A stretch of 45,540 bases of DNA from Bacteroidales bacterium. Its GTDB lineage: Bacteria; Bacteroidota; Bacteroidia; Bacteroidales; Muribaculaceae. This document shows, in pieces, positions 1-7,806 of the stretch. Location of the stretch: assembly GCA_020860515.1 (NCBI GenBank), contig JAJBUG010000035.1, forward strand, positions 1 through 45,540, given 5' to 3'. The position numbers were made by a program, and so were the translations under genes. A model generated the notes under the pieces. It searched no databases. It was not told where the DNA came from and saw nothing but the letters and a program-made list of their open reading frames with translations. Within the stretch, counting starts at the first letter, position 1, and each line of letters starts with the position of its first letter.

Positions 1-174
1 TGGATTTCCTGAGGATCTTCCGATCCTCGGCTCTCTCTTGTACTACTTCGTATCTCCATTGCAATGCTTTCAATGTCCTCTGTGTTTGCCCCTCGGGGCG
101 AAACAGCTTTTTGCGTTTCTGAGCGAAACAGCGGTGCAACTTAGCGTTAGCGATCTCGCTGTCGTTTGCGACTG
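1..174 (-). other. Structured leader of a leftward stable-RNA (probably rRNA) operon
   Basis: There is no convincing ORF here. Read on the minus strand, this stretch lies directly downstream of two strong promoters (175-206 and 288-319). It holds small hairpins: a 7-bp stem at 11-28 closed by a GGAA (GNRA) tetraloop, and GCCCC/GGGGC at 88-99. Transcription would leave the window at its left edge. A structured leader behind doubled, near-consensus promoters is what rRNA operons of Bacteroidales look like. The rRNA gene itself is not in the window, so this identity is an inference. Confidence 0.45.
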
Positions 175-206
175 CAAAGTTACGACAATTTTTCGGATTG
201 ACCAAA
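175..206 (-). promoter_or_regulatory. Strong leftward promoter P1 (TTTG-N20-TAACTTTG)
   Basis: On the minus strand the -33 box TTTG (203-206) and the -7 box TAACTTTG (175-182) are separated by exactly 20 bases, a perfect Bacteroidota primary-sigma promoter. The sequence around it (TTTGGTCAAT, GAAAAATT) repeats at P2, which suggests a duplicated rRNA-type promoter. Confidence 0.8.
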
Positions 207-287
207 TTTTTCGTGAACTTTTAGCAAACTTTCAATGTTTTGATGTTTTGGCTTGCTTGCCGCCGCCCTTCCTCCGAAAAGCGAGTG

Positions 288-319
288 CAAAGTTCGGAAT
301 TTTTCCCGAATTGACCAAA
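288..319 (-). promoter_or_regulatory. Second leftward promoter P2 (TTTG-N20-GAACTTTG)
   Basis: The -33 box TTTG (316-319) and the -7-like box GAACTTTG (288-295) are separated by 20 bases on the minus strand. The spacer resembles that of P1 about 113 bases downstream, so the two form a tandem pair. Confidence 0.6.
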
Positions 320-391
320 TTTTTCCGCAATTATTTTTCACAATTTGATGCTAATTTTTGTTACACTCCTGACTTACAATCTCATACATTA

Positions 392-467
392 AAGACGAGA
401 ATCTACGAACTCACGAGAATCTACGAAAAGAATCGTAGATTCTCGTGAGTTCGTAGATTCTCGTCTT
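392..467. repeat. 35-bp perfect inverted repeat with 6-nt loop
   Basis: Arms 392-426 and 433-467 are perfect reverse complements around the loop AAAAGA. Each arm contains two copies of GAGAATCTACGA. It lies between the leftward promoters and the end of the PspC gene. It could act as a bidirectional transcription barrier, but it is far longer than a normal terminator. A second hairpin of the same design (38 bp, 6-nt loop) is at 41077-41158. Confidence 0.9.
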
Positions 468-505
468 CAAATAAACATATAAACAAAAATTTTGGGGTCT
501 TTGTG

Positions 506-533
506 GTTTTTGTGTTTTTGTCAGCCCCGCAGG
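506..533 (-). repeat. Dispersed 3'-end element, copy 1
   Basis: On the minus strand the element reads CCTGCGGGGCTGACAAAAAC followed by A-rich sequence. It begins 8 bases after the stop codon of the PspC gene. Copies are found at 7595-7683 (inverted pair), 29763-29792 and 37868-37888. Confidence 0.65.
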
Positions 534-540
534 GATAACT

Positions 541-1581
541 CTAATCTACGAAGGGGATAGGGGCGAAGCCGTTCGAGATGAGCTGGAACAAAATAATCAA
601 CGAAGCAGCTAACGCTATAATAAATATTATTCCTGCTCCAATCAAGGTACCCTTTTGAGCCGAACGCCAATTGAATATTACTGTGCCCGAAAGCCAACAG
701 ATCGCACCGAACAGCACCAAACCGCAAATGCACATCAGCATCGACCAAGTGCATTGCAGCACCGACGCCGCTCCTACAGGGATTGCCATTAAGGCGCCCA
801 AGCCCCCAACCCCAAAAATGGCGAAGCCTATGAGAAAGAAGATACTAAATATCAGACCGATTGCCCAGCCTCCGCAGAAAAACAGAGCCACAATGCCTAT
901 AATTCCCATTATTATCTTTGCGGCAATGGATACGAATTCTTGACCGCTGCTTTTCTGATCAGGGTCTTTTCGCAAGTCCTGGCCTATATTGTCCACGGTC
1001 ACTGGCTTGCCAAGCATCTCCAGGCGCCGACGCGGAGTGTCGGCCGGAGGTATCACCATCCATGCAATCAAGTAAACTACTATGCATGGCCATATCTGGG
1101 TGCAAAGGGCTATTACAATTGCCAGCACTCGCATCACATTGATATTCCAATCTAAGTATATGCCCAGTCCGCTCAGTACGCCACCGAATACTTTATTATT
1201 AACGTCGCGGAAGAGCTTCTTTTTCACCTCCGTCTTTTCATGTTTTGGAGGTGCCTCAGTGAATGGAGGCGGAGTGGCATTGGATTCTTCGGCAGTTTCC
1301 TCCTCGATAATTACTGTCTCTCCATCTTGCAGGTCTTCGGGCTGTCCCACAGTGTCGATTACCTTGTTTACATAATCGATATTGATTACATTATAGCCCA
1401 ATACTATTCTCTCTTCAAATAATTCAGCCACTCGGATTTCGATATCTGACACTATTTCCTGGCCCTCTTCATCGGGAAAAGCCAGTGACAGGCGATGGAG
1501 ATATTTCTGCAGCAGTTCGTAAGCATCTTCATCTATATAGAATATGCGGTCGTGGATGTTGACCTGGATTGCTTTTTTCAT
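541..1581 (-). CDS. PspC-domain membrane protein
   Basis: A 346-residue protein. The N-terminal ~100 residues are soluble and acidic. A PspC domain follows at about 118-180 (RDVNNKVFGGVLSGLGIYL, then a hydrophobic segment ending YLIAWMVIPP). Two or three further hydrophobic segments make up the C-terminal half (about 210-340). PspC proteins sit in the inner membrane and are linked to envelope-stress responses; the role in Bacteroidota is not settled. It lies 21 bases downstream of a PadR-type repressor gene on the same strand, a pairing common in this phylum, so the two are probably one transcript and the repressor probably controls the pair. The start is the first Met of the conserved MKKAIQVNI opening. 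A dispersed repeat begins 8 bases after the stop. Confidence 0.85.
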   Translation of the reverse strand: MKKAIQVNIHDRIFYIDEDAYELLQKYLHRLSLAFPDEEGQEIVSDIEIRVAELFEERIVLGYNVINIDYVNKVIDTVGQPEDLQDGETVIIEEETAEESNATPPPFTEAPPKHEKTEVKKKLFRDVNNKVFGGVLSGLGIYLDWNINVMRVLAIVIALCTQIWPCIVVYLIAWMVIPPADTPRRRLEMLGKPVTVDNIGQDLRKDPDQKSSGQEFVSIAAKIIMGIIGIVALFFCGGWAIGLIFSIFFLIGFAIFGVGGLGALMAIPVGAASVLQCTWSMLMCICGLVLFGAICWLSGTVIFNWRSAQKGTLIGAGIIFIIALAASLIILFQLISNGFAPIPFVD

Positions 1582-1602
1582 CTTAGTTGGTGTGTTAATG
1601 AT

Positions 1603-1947
1603 TTATTTTTGTAAGTGGGCTATGGCCGAGGCCACTTCATTCCAAGCCTCTTGCAGCAGTTGCAGAAACGATTGGCCCGTAGGGGTGATGGAATAGTATT
1701 TTCTGGGAGGCCCCGATGGAGATTCCTCCCAGCGGTAGGTGAGCATGCCGTCCTTTTTCAAGCGTGAGAGCAACGGATAGAGTGTGCCCTCCACCACCAG
1801 CATGTTGGCCTCCTTGAGCTTTGCCAATATTTCATTGGCATACGCCTCGCCTCGGCTGATTAGCAGCAGCACGCAGAACTCCAACAGCCCTTTGCGCATT
1901 TGCGACTTCACCTTTTCGGGATTGTAAGGAATTTGGCTTGTGTCCAT
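1603..1947 (-). CDS. PadR-family transcriptional repressor
   Basis: A 114-residue winged-helix regulator. The helix-turn-helix lies in the first half (RKGLLEFCVLLLISRGEAYA) and the wing follows (GTLYPLLSRLKKDGMLTYRW), ending with the PadR-typical PPRKYYSITPTG. It probably binds DNA as a dimer and responds to a ligand or envelope signal. The frame opens earlier at a GTG (1974), but a -7 box (TAACTTTG, 1979-1986) ends only 5 bases before that GTG. A transcript starting there would begin at or after it, so the ATG at 1947 is preferred. It is the first gene of a two-gene unit with the PspC gene. Confidence 0.88.
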   Translation of the reverse strand: MDTSQIPYNPEKVKSQMRKGLLEFCVLLLISRGEAYANEILAKLKEANMLVVEGTLYPLLSRLKKDGMLTYRWEESPSGPPRKYYSITPTGQSFLQLLQEAWNEVASAIAHLQK

Positions 1948-1978
1948 ATTATTGTTAGTGATTAATGTTTTCACGCCG

Positions 1979-1986
1979 CAAAGTTA
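1979..1986 (-). promoter_or_regulatory. -7 box of the padR-pspC promoter
   Basis: TAACTTTG on the minus strand, matching TAnnTTTG; no clean -33 TTTG is seen at the right distance. It lies 32 bases upstream of the chosen PadR start. Confidence 0.5.
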
Positions 1987-2138
1987 ATGCATTTTCAAGT
2001 ACCTTGTATCACCAACTACCTAAATTTAGCATAATTTAAAGATTATGCCATTGAGTAATTATAGTAGCAAATGGCATGTAATTGACAAAATTGATACGTC
2101 TTTATTCGTGAATTGAGACGTGTTGAAACGTGACATTC

Positions 2139-2169
2139 TTGGTGGTGAAATTAAAAATTGTCAACTTTG
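2139..2169 (+). promoter_or_regulatory. Probable promoter of the secreted-protein gene
   Basis: TTG (2139-2141), 20-base spacer, CAACTTTG (2162-2169), one mismatch from TAnnTTTG. It leaves a leader of about 60 bases before the ATG at 2238. The rest of the 1975-2237 gap is AT-rich with nothing else recognised. Confidence 0.4.
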
Positions 2170-2237
2170 TGGTGGATTTTCCCATGGCAAAATGATAGGT
2201 GAAAATGACTAACCTACAATAACTAAAAAATTTCTGT

Positions 2238-3155
2238 ATGAAGAAAAATTTACTTTCCGCAGTAGCTTGCTTCGCAGCAGCTTGGCTCTTCGCCAGCCCA
2301 GCCCAAGCTCAGGAATGGGCTGATCCCACAATCTCATATCCTGGCTACGGGGGCGAAATCTACCTTACCTGGCCATCGAACTACAAGGTGGAAATTATCG
2401 ATGATGATGCAGCGGGATATGTTTACCAAGAGAGCACAGGCACCACATTTGAATGTCTCTACTACTATTGGGACCTCTATGCATCGGGCAATTACATGAC
2501 CTTCAACATCCGCAAGTCGAATATCATCGAGGGCGACACTTATGTGATTACATTGGCTGCATCAGCTTATTCGATTACTTGCGACAGCGTGGAGATCGAA
2601 AGCCGCGACTTGGATTATACCTGGACTTACGGAGCATCAGAGCCAGAGCCCACCGAACCTGAAGTGGTAGCATATACCTCGACTTATAATGATGGCACTG
2701 TGAAGTATGTCTTCGAAGTAGGCTACCCATATATCAACGACGGAAGCTACGCCATACTTACCCGTGACGGTGTAGAGGTGGACCAAATTGTGCTCTATGA
2801 CAATGAAAATATCACTATCGATTGGGATCTTTATGCCTATGTTATCGAGGTGGCTATCCCAGCTGAGGATATTGAGGCTAATGGTAATTATGTGCTTACA
2901 GTGCCTAAGGATGCATACTATGCTATTGATTATGACGCAGCCTATAATTTGATCGATGTGGAGACTGTGGATTTGATTTGTGAGTTTACCGTCGGCACCG
3001 ATAGCCTTAATGTAGTAGCTGCTGGTGAGGTCGCAACAGATGTTTACACCGTTGCTGGAGTTTGTGTACTGCGTAATGCCACCAAGGCCCAGATTCAAGC
3101 ACTTCCTCAAGGCATCTATATCATAAATGGCAAGAAAATAGCAATTCCTAAGTAA
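2238..3155 (+). CDS. Secreted protein with two beta-rich domains and a C-terminal sorting-like tail
   Basis: A 305-residue protein of unknown function. A signal peptide is clear (KK, hydrophobic core, cleavage after SPAQA near residue 24). The mature part is rich in Tyr, Asp and Thr and looks like two similar beta-domains (about 28-135 and 143-255) joined by a Pro/Glu linker (EPEPTEPEV). The last ~35 residues (VYTVAGVCVL...LPQGIYIINGKKIAIPK) match the type of C-terminal tail seen on many Bacteroidales secreted proteins, related to type IX secretion sorting tails. It probably acts at the cell surface or outside; binding to polymers is a guess. It is a single gene with its own terminator at 3170-3209. 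Confidence 0.75.
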   Translation: MKKNLLSAVACFAAAWLFASPAQAQEWADPTISYPGYGGEIYLTWPSNYKVEIIDDDAAGYVYQESTGTTFECLYYYWDLYASGNYMTFNIRKSNIIEGDTYVITLAASAYSITCDSVEIESRDLDYTWTYGASEPEPTEPEVVAYTSTYNDGTVKYVFEVGYPYINDGSYAILTRDGVEVDQIVLYDNENITIDWDLYAYVIEVAIPAEDIEANGNYVLTVPKDAYYAIDYDAAYNLIDVETVDLICEFTVGTDSLNVVAAGEVATDVYTVAGVCVLRNATKAQIQALPQGIYIINGKKIAIPK

Positions 3156-3169
3156 TCCCTAAAATCCCC

Positions 3170-3209
3170 AAATAAAAAGGCATGGCATCTCTGCCATGCC
3201 TTTTTATTT
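3170..3209. terminator. Bidirectional terminator hairpin
   Basis: A perfect 18-bp stem (3170-3187 with 3192-3209) around the loop TCTC, with A/T tracts on both flanks. It lies between two converging genes (stops at 3155 and 3254) and can serve both. Confidence 0.9.
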
Positions 3210-3253
3210 GGTCTCATTCCTTTCCCAAAAATGGTGGAAGATTGGAAGAAAAA

Positions 3254-5162
3254 TTACTTCTTTTGGTAGTTTCGGTACCAATTGGTGCAGGAGGCACCTG
3301 AGGAACTAACCCAGCCTAAGAAGTCGGGGTATTCGTCCCATATCTTCACACTTTCGGTTACGGGCGTAAAGCCACCAGGGTTATAACTGCTCTCGCTTCG
3401 AGCCACCGGTATATTCATGGCAAATGGAAATTCTATTTTATCCTCTGGTCTGCTAATGTAGGCTTTTGCATATTCGTCAAGGCCTTCTTCCGAGCCCTTG
3501 CCAGAGAAAGGTTTCTTTGGCAAATGTACTTCACGATTCGTGTCTTTTACATATATAAATGGATTAAAATGAGTCCAGGTCACATCTCCAATATTCTTTC
3601 CTTTAGCTTCAGAAAGAGTGAAGGACACTGTTGTGTTAAGAGAGTTTTTTATGTGTTCGAAAATGCTACGATAATCTGTATTCAGGACTCCTGGAATTGA
3701 AAGATAGAAGCCGTCATCATAAGTAGCTCCATCAAACAATGCAGTGAAGCTACAAGTCATATCAGTTATCTTATTATTACTATCAAAATCCTTCTTAATT
3801 TTATATTCTATAATTACATCATTGATATCATAATCACCCTGATTGGGATATAGGTCCTCATAAAGAAGGGTGCCATTATATATTACAAACGAGGATTCCA
3901 ATGAAGTGATTTTCGACTCATCAATCTTAGGATTTGTAGAAATCATGAACATCATATCATTATAATCATGATCACAATATGAACCATTATAAGCAAGATA
4001 ACAAGGCGTATCCTCAAATCCATATACAACTCGTGATATGCCTTCTGCTGAACCATCGGTAGCTGCGTCCAAGAAATAAGCAGCCTGTATATTGCGATAA
4101 TCTATTTCAGTCTCTATAGTGCCTCCATTGCCTTCATATTCAGTTGTAAAATTAACAGCCTTTGGATTCAGCCAGGGCTCAGTGAAGTAATAAGCCCGAG
4201 GGGCATTGTCATAAGGCACGGTTCCTCCATTTGGGGTTCCGTGAGCGCTATTTGCATAATCTCTTGCACAGACTAAAAAGAAACCAATTTTATATCCCGC
4301 GGGAAAAGTCGTAATTCCATCCTTATCATAATTCTCACCATAAAATAGAAGCATATTGCTGGCACCAACGCAGTTCTTAAAATTGCGATTAATCCACCCA
4401 TCTCCACCTGTGATAAAACCTTCGTCAGAAGCAGCATTATATTCCGTATACTTGCACCCCCATCCTTTAGTAGCCAAGAATTTCTCATTTTTAAATTGGC
4501 TCAGAAACGCTTCTCTTGTTTGATAAACCGCCTCAGTAGTTTTGTCTTCTTTATAATAATAGTAATAGACTTGTGTCATAAAGCGACCTCCACTATGTAC
4601 AAAAGAAAATTTTACCTCGGTGTTATCATCTTGAGTAAGTAAGTAAGTTGGAATTGTCATTAGTGATAGAAATTTTATCAAAATTATTTTTTCCCTCTTT
4701 CATTCTATCAATAAAAAGATTCGACAGTCGGGCACATTCAGTTGCCTCATCCTCCATAGACCTTGAGTCGTAAAAGTCGCTGCGTGAGGATTGAGCATAG
4801 AAATAGATGCCCTGAGCAGTCAGTTTGGCTGTGGCCTCCCAGTTGGCACATCGTGCTGCAAGGGTTTGGCCTATCTGAGCGGTGGCAAAAGTGGCAGTGC
4901 CATCATAGCTGCCATCTTCGGATGTAAACGCCGAAAACACCTCATAACCCTCAGAATCATACACAGTAACCAATGCACGACGACCAACGCCCTCGATGGT
5001 AACAGGGCAGTCAATCGTTGTGGTGAAATCGAAACGAGCGGCAATGTCAGCCAACTGTTCCTCGCGTGTCATTCCGCCAAGCAAGTCTTTGTCGTTGTCG
5101 CAACCGGTGAGAAAAAATGTGAATGTGACAACTGTGATAATCAAAGTGCTAATTCTGTTCAT
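3254..5162 (-). pseudogene. LruC-domain lipoprotein gene split by a 4-base repeat frameshift
   Basis: Two overlapping minus-strand frames make one protein. The first (5162-4626) starts with a lipoprotein signal (MNRIS..., lipobox near FFLTGC) and a beta-domain with VTVYDSEGYEV. The second (ending at 3254) carries a DUF4114-like part with DHDYNDMMF and then the LruC/DUF4842 domain with GDYDINDVIIEY, both Asp/Asn-rich, calcium-site-like motifs. The frames meet at the repeat (AGTA) x3.75 at 4634-4648. Removing one 4-base unit joins them exactly into a 634-residue protein, a plausible full length. So the gene is either switched off by repeat slippage or freshly mutated. The product would be a surface lipoprotein of unknown function. 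A -7 box lies at 5184-5191. Confidence 0.8.
4634..4648. repeat. Tetranucleotide repeat (AGTA)3.75 inside the LruC gene
   Basis: AGTAAGTAAGTAAGT on the plus strand. It lies exactly where the reading frame of the LruC lipoprotein breaks. Loss of one unit (or gain of two) restores the frame. Confidence 0.85.
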
Positions 5163-5183
5163 TGCTATACAACATTGAGTTCA

Positions 5184-5191
5184 CAAAATTA
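5184..5191 (-). promoter_or_regulatory. -7 box before the LruC lipoprotein gene
   Basis: TAATTTTG on the minus strand, 22 bases before the ATG at 5162. No good -33 box is visible. Confidence 0.45.
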
Positions 5192-5332
5192 GTCAATAAT
5201 CTGGTTTCTAATATGTGAATTAAATTAATTTAACTAAACATTACATATATTTTGCTAAAATAATTACATTTTGTATATTTTCTAAGTGTAGAGGAGTAAT
5301 ATCTATTTGAAATTTCTTGGAATTTGTGAGAA

Positions 5333-5400
5333 GCGTGACGTAAAAGCATGACGTAAAAGGTGTGACTTAAAAACCGTGACGTAAAATGCATGATGCAAAA
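5333..5400. repeat. Degenerate 13-15 bp tandem repeat (CGTGACGTAAAA units)
   Basis: Five units in a row share G(C)ATGACGTAAAA or close variants, starting at about 5333, 5346, 5359, 5374 and 5388. The array ends at the start of the next ORF, so it could be a regulatory array or a simple expansion. No known family is recognised. Confidence 0.7.
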
Positions 5401-5403
5401 AGC

Positions 5404-5802
5404 ATGAGAATTTTTGCTTGTCGTTATGACGACTCTGGGGCTTATTTTCGTGGAACCCCTGTGTGTCAAACAGTAAAATTGGGAGAATTTGGATATGAGG
5501 TACATGTGTCTCATAATGCGGCAAGTTTAGTAGTACCCTATTTTACTAATTATTTTAATAATGGAGGGGCAAGTTTTAAGTCCATAAAATTATTATACAA
5601 GGAAGCTACAGAAACTGAATTTAATGAATGTAACCATGTGAATCCTGGTGGAGAGGTGCAGACTCATGTCTTTGAAGGAAAGGCATCATACACTTATGAC
5701 TACTATTTCAGACTCGTTTTTTCATTCTTTGACGAGTCTTATAATGATGTAGAAGTGGAATACTGTACCCCTATCAGACAGTTAACCTTAGCGGCCGAAT
5801 AG
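5404..5802 (+). CDS. Hypothetical protein, possibly a fragment
   Basis: A 132-residue frame starting MRIFACRYDDSG; an ATG 18 bases earlier (5386) lies inside the tandem repeat. It has no signal peptide. Its composition (many Tyr, Phe, Val and polar residues, e.g. SYTYDYYFRLVFSFF) suggests a beta-sandwich. I do not recognise the family. It sits between the start of the LruC lipoprotein gene and an ATPase remnant, and no clear promoter lies upstream, so it may be the end of a lost larger gene. Confidence 0.4.
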   Translation: MRIFACRYDDSGAYFRGTPVCQTVKLGEFGYEVHVSHNAASLVVPYFTNYFNNGGASFKSIKLLYKEATETEFNECNHVNPGGEVQTHVFEGKASYTYDYYFRLVFSFFDESYNDVEVEYCTPIRQLTLAAE

Positions 5803-5822
5803 CCATACAACATTCTTGTTAT

Positions 5823-5987
5823 CTAAAATACTCTTAACTGCTTATAATTGAGGCTGCCGTCGAGGCTGCCGTCGAATCCATAGGCAAAGAATTCGTCGCT
5901 AAGGGCATAGGTGTCGAAATGACGAGTAATCATATCACGTTCAAGCAGGATTTTCGCTGCCGACATCACGCTTTTTGCATCACGCTT
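5823..5987 (-). pseudogene. 3' remnant of an archaeal-type AAA ATPase gene
   Basis: The frame encodes VMSAAKILLERDMITRHF...YALSDEFFAYGF. This lines up with the C-terminal end of the intact ATPase at 24022-25167 (AVASTTKLLLEKDLITRDG...YTIYDQIFGLWL). Only the last ~50 residues remain. They lie just past the stop of the DUF4143 ATPase gene, so an older paralogue was replaced or deleted here. Confidence 0.65.
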
Positions 5988-6015
5988 TTCTCTGAGGCAC
6001 TGACTAAAATGGTAA

Positions 6016-7362
6016 TTATAGCCAAGGCGCCATGTAAAGTGGAAGATAAGTGATTCCATCGATGAGTTGAAGATTGTCAGGATGGAGGACTATAGCTTTG
6101 TTCATTTGCTCGGCATACTTTTTCATTGCCTTTTGCAAAGAGGCAAGTTGATAGCGCTTGCCTGACTTTACCTCTATGAAATTAATATTATGCTTGCTGG
6201 TGATATTGTTTTTTGGCAATAGAAAGTCAAGCTTCATTCGGCTCTCTTTGTCATTGCGGTCAGGATTTGAGAAAAAGAAAAGTTGATGATGATTAGCCAC
6301 TAACATTTGAGCCACCATATTCTCCATGAACATCCCTTCATTAAGGTCCAATTTACCCATGATTATCTTACGATAAACTTCATTCTTTTCTTCCAAATTA
6401 TTAAATGCCATTGCATATAGCAACCCAGTGTCACCCATATAGCATTTCAAGGTGGTGCGATCTTGGTTAATGCCCAATCCCAGACTTGGTTCACTACTAT
6501 TGAAACATAAGTTTACAAACTTGGCATCCTTAAGCCAAGTGAAAGGCTCAATGTAATCCTTCATTCGGGCTTGCTCGTCTAAAGCAGCCAGAATGAATTT
6601 CTTTTCATGCCGAGAAAGTTGAGCTGGGATAGCATCGAAGATGCTTTCTACCTTAAAGGTATATCTACCTGCATGCTTGGCTATGTCGGCGCGGTACAGA
6701 TCCAAAATCATATTCTTCGCATGATCAGCATCATTGAAATTTCTATTCTTAAGATAGCTATTGATTACCTGAGGCATTCCACCTATCACCATATATTCCT
6801 TGAAAATCTGCATAGCTTTGCGATGGAACGCTTGGGGAAGAGGATTTAAGGTAGCGTAAGCATCACTGATGAGTTGAGCCAAAATTTCTTCACCGCTTGC
6901 CCATAGAAACTCTTCAAAATCCATAGGATTCATTTCAATACGCTCCTCTTCCGAGGGGAGGACTATGCCCTCAGTATTTTTCCGAATCGACATAAGAGAA
7001 CCAGTCTCGATATAATCATATCGATGGTCAGCCACAAGATATTTAATCGCCGCTCTTACTTGTGGACATTCTTGAATTTCATCCAGCAATATAAGTGACT
7101 CTCGCGGATAGAGTTTTGTATTGTAATTCACTTGCAAATAAGAGAATAATCTATCCCTGTCGTGAAGATTGTCTAAGATTAGTTGCAAGTTGTCAGAAGA
7201 AATGTCATTAAAATCAATTTTGATATATGAGTGGTATTCGTTTCGTGCGAATTCCTCTGTAATATAGCTTTTCCCCACACGGCGTGCACCTTGGATAAGC
7301 AGGGCAGTGGCCCCATCTTGTTGTTTCCATTGGATCAACTTATCGTAAATCTTCCGTTTCAT
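6016..7362 (-). CDS. AAA ATPase with DUF4143 C-terminal domain
   Basis: A 448-residue protein. The AAA_14 domain fills about 1-150: Walker A at about 22-31 (IQGARRVGKS) and Walker B LILLDEIQECP near 90-100. The DUF4143 domain follows, including the typical LKDAKFVNLC stretch and the nuclease-like segment MKLDFLLP...INFIEVKSGKRY (D, then ExK). Proteins of this family are very common in Bacteroidales, often in many copies; their role is unknown, with links to genome islands. The length is normal and the ending YLPLYM is typical. The promoter (7445-7476) is near consensus and is overlapped by one of four identical TTGAAAACGTG sites, so it is probably tightly regulated, perhaps by itself. Confidence 0.85.
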   Translation of the reverse strand: MKRKIYDKLIQWKQQDGATALLIQGARRVGKSYITEEFARNEYHSYIKIDFNDISSDNLQLILDNLHDRDRLFSYLQVNYNTKLYPRESLILLDEIQECPQVRAAIKYLVADHRYDYIETGSLMSIRKNTEGIVLPSEEERIEMNPMDFEEFLWASGEEILAQLISDAYATLNPLPQAFHRKAMQIFKEYMVIGGMPQVINSYLKNRNFNDADHAKNMILDLYRADIAKHAGRYTFKVESIFDAIPAQLSRHEKKFILAALDEQARMKDYIEPFTWLKDAKFVNLCFNSSEPSLGLGINQDRTTLKCYMGDTGLLYAMAFNNLEEKNEVYRKIIMGKLDLNEGMFMENMVAQMLVANHHQLFFFSNPDRNDKESRMKLDFLLPKNNITSKHNINFIEVKSGKRYQLASLQKAMKKYAEQMNKAIVLHPDNLQLIDGITYLPLYMAPWL

Positions 7363-7367
7363 ATTTT

Positions 7368-7476
7368 CACGTTTTCAAGGTCTTTAAAATGGCCATTTTT
7401 CACGTTTTCAAGCTTAAATCACGTTTTCAAGCTTTTACATGGTGCAAATTTACACGTTTTCAAACCAAATGTCAAA
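7368..7476 (-). promoter_or_regulatory. Promoter with four TTGAAAACGTG operator-like repeats
   Basis: Minus strand: -33 TTTG (7473-7476), 20-base spacer, -7 TAAATTTG (7445-7452). The 11-mer TTGAAAACGTG occurs at 7368-7378, 7401-7411, 7420-7430 and 7453-7463, with start spacings of 33, 19 and 33. The last copy fills the spacer next to the -7 box. The other three lie in the leader, the first ending 6 bases from the ATG. This looks like a repressor-binding array. Confidence 0.75.
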
Positions 7477-7594
7477 TAAATTTGCAATTTATAACAATTT
7501 ACGAAAGGATACAATTTATAAAAGCATCTTCATGAGGGAGTCATTCTTTTTTGCTCCAAATAAGTAAAGGACAAATTTCAATTAAAATTATTAA

Positions 7595-7683
7595 AGCCTG
7601 CGGCGCTGACAAAAACACAAAACCCCATAAACACAAAATTTTGTTTTTCTGTAGTTTTTGTAGTATTGTCAGCGCCGCAGGCT
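7595..7683. repeat. Dispersed GCGGCGCTGAC element, copy 2 (inverted pair)
   Basis: A 17-bp perfect inverted repeat, AGCCTGCGGCGCTGACA (7595-7611) against 7667-7683, encloses 55 bases of A- and T-rich sequence. Each arm is the same element found singly at 506-533, 29763-29792 and 37868-37888. Apart from this and the two promoters, the gap 7363-7806 shows nothing coding. Confidence 0.75.
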
Positions 7684-7753
7684 CCAAATTAATAGTTTAA
7701 GATTAATTTATGTCATACTTAGTAGGTATAGATTGAATAAAAGTCATTGAGTT

Positions 7754-7785
7754 TTTGGAAAAGAGGAATAATAATCGTAAATTTG
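7754..7785 (+). promoter_or_regulatory. Promoter of the MmeI-type gene
   Basis: TTTG (7754-7757), 20-base spacer, TAAATTTG (7778-7785), with the ATG 22 bases later. Consensus match. Confidence 0.75.
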
Positions 7786-7806
7786 CATATAAGATAATAA
7801 CGCTTC

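Noticed and set aside
5230..5514. Minus-strand frames with repeated SHTFYV/HAFYV peptides
   Set aside because: Produced by translating the 13-bp DNA repeat; no start signal or homology.
7595..7683. Small insertion sequence or MITE bounded by 17-bp inverted repeats
   Set aside because: No target-site duplication is visible and the arm exists singly elsewhere, so it is listed as a repeat and not as a mobile element.
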